Assembly (NCBI GenBank): GCA_003427395.1
Contig: BFEA01000210.1
Coordinates: 1,772,447-1,799,435, forward strand
Source of the DNA: Chara braunii
Lineage: Eukaryota > Streptophyta > Charophyceae > Charales > Characeae
Reading direction: 5' to 3'
DNA: 26,989 bases
Positions within the stretch are counted from its first letter, which is position 1; each line of letters begins with the position of its first letter. Both the position numbers and the translations under genes were made by a program. This document shows, one piece after another, positions 9,592 through 18,400 of the stretch. The notes under the pieces were generated by a model, which saw only the letters and a list, made by a program, of their open reading frames with translations, ran no database searches and was not told the origin of the DNA.

Positions 9592-9996
9592 GTCTCGCTC
9601 CACTACTATCTGTTGTACAATTTCGTATAGTGGGACATCGCTCCACTACCTATATGAAATGCGTTTTCGAAACTCGCCGTATAGTTGTCAGAAGACGCCC
9701 TCCCGCTTCGCCATACGATCCCGTATGGTAACCAGCCTGCAAAAGTCGTTACTCGGAGGGTGGTCGAAGGAGGTCGGCGTAGCATCGCAAAATTGTATGG
9801 AGAGCCTGGAGTCTGGGCCGACAAATTGATGTCTTGTAGTGCTGTGAGAGTGTTTTGTAGTGAACTCCAAAATTGGAGACTCGTATAGCGGATAGTAAGT
9901 GGAGCGACACTAGGTCTTATACGGTTTTTAGAGCTCTGACAGCTATACGGCCGCTATACGAAATTGTGTACAGCAGATAGTAGTGGAGCGAGACCC
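9592..9996 (+). mobile_element. MITE-like element, copy 1 (~405 bp)
   Basis: The left end reads GTCTCGCTCCACTACTATCT and the right end is its inverse, ATAGTAGTGGAGCGAGAC. The terminal inverted repeats extend about 40 bp with few mismatches. A second, inner pair (TCGCTCCACTACCTATA near 9638 and GGATAGTAAGTGGAGCGA near 9890) is nested inside. The motif CGTATAG or its complement recurs throughout. No transposase is encoded. The 67-codon open frame at 9685-9888 starts with TTG and looks incidental. No convincing target-site duplication is visible. A non-autonomous DNA transposon is the best explanation; the superfamily is unclear. Confidence 0.85.
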
Positions 9997-10172
9997 TAAC
10001 ACATCAAATCCTCAAGAGCTGTGTGTGAGCTGTGTTAGTACACGCTAGCATGCTTTCGTGACATTGTTTCCACTAGAAGGCCTTTGATAAGGCATCCAGG
10101 TTTTGGAACAGGACGAAGGCCTGTATTAGCTCCTCCCCAAGGTGACTGTGGGAAACCCCACTAACTGAAAAA
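9997..10172. other. Spacer between the inverted MITE copies
   Basis: 176 bp of unrelated sequence. It contains AGCTGTGT twice and GAAGGCCT twice, and no gene. Confidence 0.6.
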
Positions 10173-10579
10173 GGGTCTCGCTCCACTACTACCTGCTGTA
10201 CACAATTTGGTATAGCGGCCGTATAGCTGTCAGAGCTCTAAAAACCGTATAAAACCTAGTGTTGCTCCACTTACTATCCGCTATACGAGTCTCCAATTTT
10301 GGAGTTCACTACAAAACACTCTCACAACACTACAAGACATCAATTTGTCGGCCCAGACTCCAGGCTCTCCATACGATTTTGCGATGCTACGCCGACCTCC
10401 TTTGACCACCCTCCGAGTAACGACTTTTGCAGGCTGTTTACTATACGGGATCGTATGGTGAAGCGGGAGGGCGCCTTCTAACAACTATACGGCGATTTCC
10501 GAAGACGCATTTCGTATAGGTAGTGGAGCGATGCCCCACTATACGAAATCGTACAGCAGATAGTAGTGGAGCGAGACCC
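10173..10579 (-). mobile_element. MITE-like element, copy 2 (~407 bp), inverted relative to copy 1
   Basis: The ends read GGGTCTCGCTCCACTAC and GTAGTGGAGCGAGACCC. The reverse complement matches copy 1 along its whole length. In the 201-bp stretch I compared base by base (minus-strand 10484-10284 against 9685-9885) there are eight differences, about 4%. The flanking bases differ from those of copy 1, so independent insertion is as likely as inverted duplication. Confidence 0.85.
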
Positions 10580-12234
10580 TTAGAACAGTGAATGTTGAAA
10601 GGGTTGGATTAATAATTCCCTGATAGCTGGCCGCCGTATAACAGTCAGTGCACCCATGAACTCTTGAAATACAGACGTTTGTTCGAACCCATGATGTGTG
10701 AGGGCCTCGCCACACCACTCTGGAAATGTAAAACAGACAAAAATGTGGCGGGTGCATCTGGCCATGTTCTAGCAGGAAGTTCATTCTCATTTTGCACATT
10801 TCGAGAGTAGTGAGGCGATGACCTAAAGCAGCCCTGAATTGACATAGTCCAGGTCCGTTTGAAGATATCTCAAGGCCGTCGTCCTTTCAGAAAGGAAAGA
10901 AAAAGGGAAGGTGGCGCCCCGTGACAGCTGCGGGAAGGAGGGGGAGGAACAAGGCAGAGTGGAGGTGGGCCCACGATTTCGATGCATCTTTCAAGCAGAA
11001 TAAAACTCAAACTTATTGACTGTCGATCTCATCAATCTAAGGACAGAAGTTGACGTTTGAAGTTTTTCCACGAATATCAAGGGCGGGACGTGGCGCTATC
11101 TACCGGTCGGAATCAGGAGTCTCTCTTCAGGGGTGAGGGATCGGAGAATCACAGCACCTACGGTCCCTTCAGCAGTCCCTTCGGCGGTCCCTTCGGCGGT
11201 AAGGGACTGGAGAATGTGCGGACGGATTGAAGTGGAGAAAAAACAAAGGCGGAGGGAAAGTGACGCCGGCCCTTTTACTATTTTCGCGCGCGGGCGGCCG
11301 GCGGGTGACTACTGGCGGGGTAGTGTATTCCCTTCCTTGTCGCAACCTTTTCGCAAACGCGAAACCAGACGAAGTTGTCCTATCTTGTGCTCGTAGAGGA
11401 AGAGGCACTACTGGCGCTTTCTGTCGGCGTTGGCACTTCTGGCGGGGTGGGTAGGGGGCGTGTGGTTCAGTGTGTTCTCAGCAGGAGATTCTTGGTGTGG
11501 CGCTACAGGAAGATGCAGCCATGCTATTCGACGACCAACTTGGTTCGGCAGCGGGAGCAGCAGGAGGGGGAGGAGCAGTCGCGGCAGTGGCAGCAGCGGC
11601 AAGAAGCAGTAGTGATAGCATTGGGAAGAGGAGAGGGGCGAGAGTGGCAACGGCAGCAAGAATAGTGATAAGTGGCGGGGGAGTGACATGAGGAGCAGGC
11701 AGGAGTGACCTATGTGACAACGGTCGGCGGAGCCCGCAGGTAGAGTGTTGCCAGGCAACGACAAACTGCTAGCCTGTAGAAGAAGTAACTTCGAGGAGAG
11801 GCGCTGGCTGTTTTGTCTGCCTTTCCTGCACGTACTGAACTTTTTGTGTTCTCGTCGTCAAGATCGAGAGAGCGGGGAGGAGGGAGATGCTGTTTTCTCT
11901 TCGATGGCATCATTGGCGTTGTCTTGTTCTCGCTCGAGACGCCTGCGCGGTCAGTTAACGCAATTCTCCCTGCATCAGTCTTTCCTTCTCCTCACTCTCT
12001 AGTCCTTGTCCGTCTCACCGCTCCGTCGCGCTTTGCGTATGATCGAGAAGCTGTCCAGCAGCTGAGTCAACTATCTTGTCGTTTTGCCGCTTTAGGATGA
12101 TGTAGAGCATCGAGGAGGGCAGCGAAGTCTACCACAACAGACATCTCTTGAGGAGTCTGAGGCCGTTGAAAGTGTAGGCAGGGGCGGGGGGACTCCGTCA
12201 TATCTTATGTGTGTGCGTGCTTACGTGTTTTACT

Positions 12235-12243
<9 letters not shown>
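10580..12243. promoter_or_regulatory. Presumed promoter and 5' leader region of the PMI1-like gene
   Basis: About 1.7 kb without a recognisable gene separates the MITE pair from the GA tract. Composition becomes GC-rich with many GGAG and GCGG words. I see no clear TATA box. A 12-bp tandem repeat lies at 11163-11198. Short frames such as those at 11133-11396 and 11470-11691 are low complexity (Ala/Gly or Pro-Ser-Ala-Val repeats) and are not supported as genes. The regulatory role is inferred only from position upstream of the large gene. Confidence 0.45.
11163..11198. repeat. 12-bp tandem repeat (GTCCCTTCGGCG)
   Basis: Three adjacent copies start at 11163, 11175 and 11187. The first differs at two positions. 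Confidence 0.9.
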
Positions 12244-12326
<83 letters not shown>

Positions 12327-12327
12327 N

Positions 12328-12408
<81 letters not shown>
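12244..12408. repeat. (GA)n microsatellite containing an undetermined base
   Basis: About 165 bp of uninterrupted AG dinucleotides with an N at 12327. The tract ends 18 bp before the chosen start codon of the PMI1-like gene, so it probably lies in its 5' untranslated leader. Family knowledge: GA/CT tracts in plant leaders and promoters are binding sites for BBR/BPC GAGA-binding proteins. The N may hide missing sequence, so the true length is uncertain. Confidence 0.97.
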
Positions 12409-12410
<2 letters not shown>

Positions 12411-12426
12411 GGGGAGGGGTGGTATT

Positions 12427-15400
12427 ATGAGGAAGCAGGGAATGGGGACTGGTGGGGGAGCAGGTGTCGGCTCCTTTTCCCATTCCGGAACGGCGGGAGG
12501 AAGGGATGCGCTGTTAGAGGAGTTAAAGCATTTAGACGAGACGGTGTCTAGGAGCAAGCAGTTTGATCCATCCATCTTGGCCTCGTACGGTTTGAGCCAC
12601 AGTTTGTCTTTGTCGGCGGCATCATCACTGTACAAGCAGTCTCCTAAGCGCCCCCCCTCTGGGGGGCATGGAGACAAGGCCTCCGATGCCAGCAAGGGAC
12701 TCGGTGGTCAGTCTTCTAGGTGGAAGAGTGGCGGCTCCGGTGGATTGTTCTCTAAATCGGGCCTCGCCAAAACCCAATCTGCCTCCAACTCTTGCACTTC
12801 CTCTCCATCTCGTTCGTTCACCTCCTCGTCGGGTTTCTCCAAGCTACGAGGCTCCGCATCTGGTGGAGCACCTGATCCGGCGGCGGCGGCCTCGCTGCCT
12901 CAGTCCGGCGAGTTGTCCGGCCCTCTTGACGCTCCTCGCCACCGTCCTTTGTTAAAACCGTTTTCTTTCTCGAAAGCCAAGAGCCGCGGCGGCAATGGCT
13001 TCTTTCCGTACGGACTCACCCCGTCTTGCTTTCACGTTAGAACCGACGAGTCGCTCGAGGGGATTACCTTACCGGCGAGGTCGCAGACTATGCCGGTGCA
13101 GAAGACTGCCAACGGGAAAGCAGGAATCCCATTCGAGAGGCAGAGTAGTTTGGATAGCAGTAATACTAGTAGAAGCGGGTGGGCGGGTCAGCGGGATGGC
13201 AGTGACGCGTCCGAGAGCACCGGGCAAACAGACAGGTACGGAAGAGGGCTTTCTAAAGGAGAAGGAGGTGCAGCGACTCGGAAGTCGGACAAATCATCTT
13301 ACTCTTCCTCATCTTCTTCGTCCTCTCCCTCCTCCTCCTCCGCGTCTTCTCCTGCCGTCCCTGCTTCCAGAAAGGTAGTGGCGGCAGAGAGGCGAAACTC
13401 CTCGACAACATCTGGAGTTGGGAATGGAGTTTCGAGTACTGGGGCTAAGCTAAACCCGCGTGATGAAACTCAGCACGAGGTAACGTCGAAGCTGCGCTCG
13501 TCGTCCTTTAGACGTTCGACAGAGACAGAACAAGTAAAACAGGCAAAAGGATCCGCAAGATCATCGTCGTCGTCGTCTTCCTCCTCTGTTTCCGTCTCGG
13601 CCGCCGCCTCTCCGCTCCCTACATCCGCCGCTTCGGCAGAAAAACGACGAACGTCTGAGCGGTCTGTAGTTGCGTCCACTTATCCCGCTGTCGCTGCATC
13701 GGGTGACGTGGCTTTTGCTAGCGCATCTGGCGATCGCTTGAACGGGAGTGAGAGCAATGGCGGCGATGCGGCGAGAGCCTTCCCCAGGGATGAGAATGGC
13801 TCTGGACGTGTGTTGTCTGTCCCAGCAGCAGAAGCGGAAGCGGCGACCGACCGTCGTGAAGAAGCAGCAGCCTCTGTGGAGGAGGAAAGGAAAGCGGACG
13901 AGACAACGGAGCGTGGCGCGCGTGATGGACATAAGAAAGGAAGAGAGGAAGTCGGCCTCCAGGCCTTTTCTGGAAGAGGCGAGTTGCCTTCTGCCGTCTC
14001 CTCGTCTCAAGACAGCGGCTCGATGGGTCGAGATGTTCCCGGAAGTGATGCATCTCCGTCGGAAGCTGCTTCTTCTCAGCGATGGAGGAAAACCGGCGGG
14101 CAAAGCGAAAGCCCTCTCTCGGTAAGCAACAGCTTTTCGTACGACACGTCGTTGCCCAATATCCCGTTTCATCAGAATGAGAACGGCGGCGGACCCGGTG
14201 TCAAGAAAATGGGCTCGATCTCCGATTTCTTCCACCGACGCCATTTCTCTCTGAATGATAAAGCGGCAGCGAAGAAGTCGGGAAGTGACGACGACGGTAT
14301 TCCAACGTCGGCACCTTTTCCGAGTCTGAGGGAGGAACGCCTGTATGCGCACGGGTTTGGAAGGTCTGAGTCATTAGTTACGGGAAGAAAGCTGGGAGGG
14401 TTTTTCAAATGGAAGCCGTTGCGCGCGCTGGCGCGCTTAGGACACCATCGTTCCGCGTGCACGTTCTCTCTCCATGTGCGAGGAATCGAGAACATGTCTT
14501 TTATTCCTGATGGCAAGATGGTGATTGTAAGGTGGAAGAGAAAGGAGACCTGCACGGAGACACGAGCTGTGGCAGTGAAAGGCGGACACGCCTCCTTTGA
14601 CACTGTTCTTTACCTCGACTGCACTCTCTATGGCAAAGGTGGGAGGTCTAAGAAGTACTTGCCCAAGACCTCCATGCTGCTCGTGCTGTTCTCCGACGCT
14701 AATGGGGCCGTTCTGGGAAAACACCAAGTTGACCTGAGTAAACTCGTCCCTTCCTGCTTGAAAGAGCCCTTAACCAAGCGATTGCCATTGACAGGGCCGG
14801 GGGGTGGAGCCTCTTTGGTGGTAACTTTCGGTCTTGTCAGCGAGTCAGCCGATCCGCTGGACACTGCAGGCCGCCATGCTTACGAGGACAAGGTGACGAA
14901 ATCAGTAGCGGCCATGAAGATGCATTCTCATGTCGCGTCGCAGCCACCGGATGCGTGCGGAGAGAGGGACCTGAAAGTGAGAGCGGCGTCTGACATGACC
15001 AACAGAGTGGGATCTGACACGACGGTCAAAGTGGCATCTGACGCGAGAGAGAGCCAAGAACGAGAACCAGAGTCGCGGACGTCTTTCTTGCGTGAAGAGC
15101 AGAATGGTGGTCTTGTGAACACCGGTAGCAGTCTTGAGGATGAGAAGGCGGGGTCGGCCTGCAGCACGACCGAGGGTGATGAGGCCACCAACATGGTCCG
15201 AGAAGCATGCTCGACAGCGGAGTTACTGGAAGATGCAGTGTCGTCGGAGCCGAACAAGGTTGAGGCGTCGGCAGTTGAGGAACGGGAGACGGACGCGGTG
15301 CTTATAGATGTGGACTCGGAAGAACGGGAGGAGGAAGGCGAAGTAGAAAAGACTGAAGCGCCCACCCTGGAGGAGGAAGGAGAAGTAGAAAAGACTGAAG

Positions 15401-18400
15401 CGCCCACCGTTGCCGTTGGGCCGATGGTCCAAGAACTTGCTTCTTTGTCGTCTTCTTCTGGGACGAAACCGAACGAGGTGGTCGCTTCGGCGACAACGTA
15501 TTCTTCTTCTTCTTCTTCCTTTGTTGGGTCAGCATCGCCATCACCATCTCTCTCTTCGTTATCGTTAGCGTCGCCCACGCAACCTCTGGCATCACCTCCT
15601 CTGCCTTGGCCGACCCCTCCGTCACTGTCACAGGCGGTGCCACCATCGCCGTCGTTGCCGTCGACTGCCTTAACCACCACACCCACGGAGGATCCGGAGA
15701 AAAGTCCGATCAAACTTCTGATTGAGAGTTTCTCGGGCTTGGAGAAAGGAGGCGGAGGTGGAGGTAGTGGTTCGTGTTCACTAACATCGATAGCGAGCGG
15801 AGAGGATGAAATCGTTTCCTCCCTGTCCTCCATCTCGTTCACCTCGCCGTCGGCCTCCTCCTCCGCTCATGTGGCTGAAGAAGAGAGCGTCCACGAACTC
15901 AGTGGCGACGGCGTCACTCCAGGCGAACGGGAGATTCTGAGCGATACGGGCAAGAAGACGGAACCGGTCTCGGTACCAGGGACTTCCTCGTCAGGTGTTG
16001 AGGACCAGGTGATGACGGTCGAGAAGCAGGAGAGCGCTCGACCGGCAGCAGCAGCGACGTCGGAACTCGTCGAGGAAGGCAGCCTAGCGTTGTCAGTTGA
16101 GCGGAGCGACCAGGGGAAAGCCGGCTTGATGGGCCCTCAGGCTGCCAGTGGAGGAGGAGATGAAGGCAGCGGGATGGCGAGGGATACGAACCCGGAGCAT
16201 CCTGACGATGATGGGGTTTCGACGGGAATAACTACCGCCGAATCGCTCCCGGCTAGCGGCGGTGAGGAAGAGGAGGCTGTGATGTCTCTATTGGCGAGCG
16301 TCATGGGAGTGCAAGCGATCGAGGTCAGTGGACTAGAAAACACCGACAGCCTGGAACATAGTTTACGCGCCGGTGTGGCATCGAATGAGGTGCCAGCGGG
16401 GCGGACGGAGATGGTGCCGGGCGGCGGTTCAGATCAGCTTATGAGGGAGAGAGTCGACTGTAAGAAACGCCAGGAGGAGGAGGGGGTGGAGGACGAGGAA
16501 GATCCGTTACTTGATGAATTCTTGAACATGTTAGTCGGATCGATGAGCGACGACGGTCGGTCCGTCGATGGATCGGCTTCGCGGAGCTCGCAGTTGATGA
16601 AAGAACTTGGACTCGAAGAAGATGACGAACCTTTTTCTTCTTTCTCTTCCTCTCTTCCCACGCAACAGCAGCGACAGCATAAGCCGCCGCCGCCGCCGCC
16701 GCTGCCGCCGCTGCCGCCGCCGCCGCAGCAGCAGCAGCAGCGGAGCCCCTGGGATTACAACGACCATTCGTTCGAGTTTCCGATCTTGAGCGGTGCCATA
16801 CCGGACGGGTTTTCGCCGCCGGAAAAGATCAGATCTGGGGCTTTAACATCTGTATTGGATAGGAAGGAGTACACCGATCCCTGTAACCCTGTCGTTGAAG
16901 GAGGAGCCAAAGCTGGAGGAGAGCCGAGAGGGAAGGAAGGTGCGCCTAAGGGCAGCAGCAAGGCTTCGCTCGGAGATGCTGGCCGTGCCGTGAGATCATT
17001 TTTTCGCTCGAACAAAAGTGGTGCTGGTGCCGGTGCTGGTGCTGCTGCGACGAACAAGAAGAAGACGAGGACGAGCGTGGAGTTAATGGAGGACAAGGAG
17101 ACAGAGGACCTGATGAGGAAGTTTGGCTTTGACAAGCAATTCCTCGAGTCTGAGAACCTGGACAGACTACACCCGGACAACTCTCGCATCGTCAAAGGGT
17201 CTAGCCAACGTATCGTGAACATAGCGGGCGCGCTAGAGGCTGCTGTCGCGGCTTCCTCGCTCGGCGTAGGGTTGGGCTCTGTGATTCCGACCCGCGATGG
17301 CGGTATGCTGAGAATGCTCACTCCTCACGGCGTGGGTGGTGGAAAACTTGTGATGCAAGTATCGAGACCTGTCGTCGTTCCCGCGGAAATGGGGTCGGAC
17401 TCGATGGACATCGTCAGAAGAATGGCGAGAGCAGGAGTGAACGGGATGGTCGTGCAGGCAATGATGGCTATGCCTCTTGACGACCTGGACGGCAAGAAGC
17501 CTCATCAGGTGCACGCGGAAGCGATGGCGGCTCTCGAGGGAGGCAAGTACTGCAACGGGCTGAGCCAGGGCATCACGGATGGAGGCCGTACGAGTGTGGT
17601 GGAGTTAAGTGAAGGCGCGATGGTGAAAGCGGGAGTGTCCAGATACGGGAAAGAGGACGAGGAGAATGGAAAGGGGAGGGAGATGTTGCAACTAGAAGAC
17701 GGACGGAGTGGGGAGGAGGAGGGAGGGAGCGGGGAAGGAGGAGCGATGGTGAAGAGGGAGAGCGGTGGCGCGATGGTGACTATTGCAGGGAAAGGAGGAG
17801 GAACGCTGGTGGTTCGCCGGAACGAGCAGGGACAACTCGTCGGCCGTAGGATGGGGGAAGTCGGAGGGCAAGTTGTCGTGCTAGATGAGAAGGAGGTAGT
17901 TCTCCAAGGAGGCGATACGGATAGACAACATGGTGGCGGGAGATTTGCCGCCGTGAACCGAGGTAGGGATCTCTACCCCGGAGAACTCGTAGACGACTGC
18001 GTTACGTTGGAGGAGCTCGTGCCTATGGCGATGGAAACCATCGAGGCGTTGGCTCTCGAAGGGCTCAGGATTCAAGCCGGTATCAGCGAGGAAGACGCGC
18101 CGGGCACGATGGAATCGCTGCCATGGAGGAGGGAAGCGCCGGGAGCTATAGCAGCAGGGGGAGGAGTGCGCACTAAAGGAGGCGGGGGCGCCGGGCACGT
18201 AGAAGGAGCAAGCAATGGTAATGGTAATTCAATACGAGGGCTGATTGGAGGAGGAGCCTCGCTGCTGCTTCTTGAGGATGGAAACCGAGAGGAGAGCATG
18301 CGAGCGCTCGGGGAATGGAAGTCCGTGACATCGTCCTCTTCGTCGTCCACTTCGTCGTCCTCTTTGTCGTCGGCAGGGAGCGCGGGTAATTTCATGTCTA

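Noticed and set aside
12211-12426. N-terminal extension of the PMI1-like protein through the GA tract
   Set aside because: It has no in-frame ATG (it would start at a GTG), would add dozens of Arg-Glu repeats, and depends on a base that is undetermined.
13561-14352. 263-codon minus-strand frame
   Set aside because: Antisense shadow of the GC-rich linker. Arg- and Ser-rich, with no domain.
14928-15842. 304-codon minus-strand frame
   Set aside because: It lies wholly antisense to the PMI1-like gene in a low-complexity linker. Its Ser/Asp/Val-rich translation mirrors the Glu/Ala/Ser codons on the plus strand.
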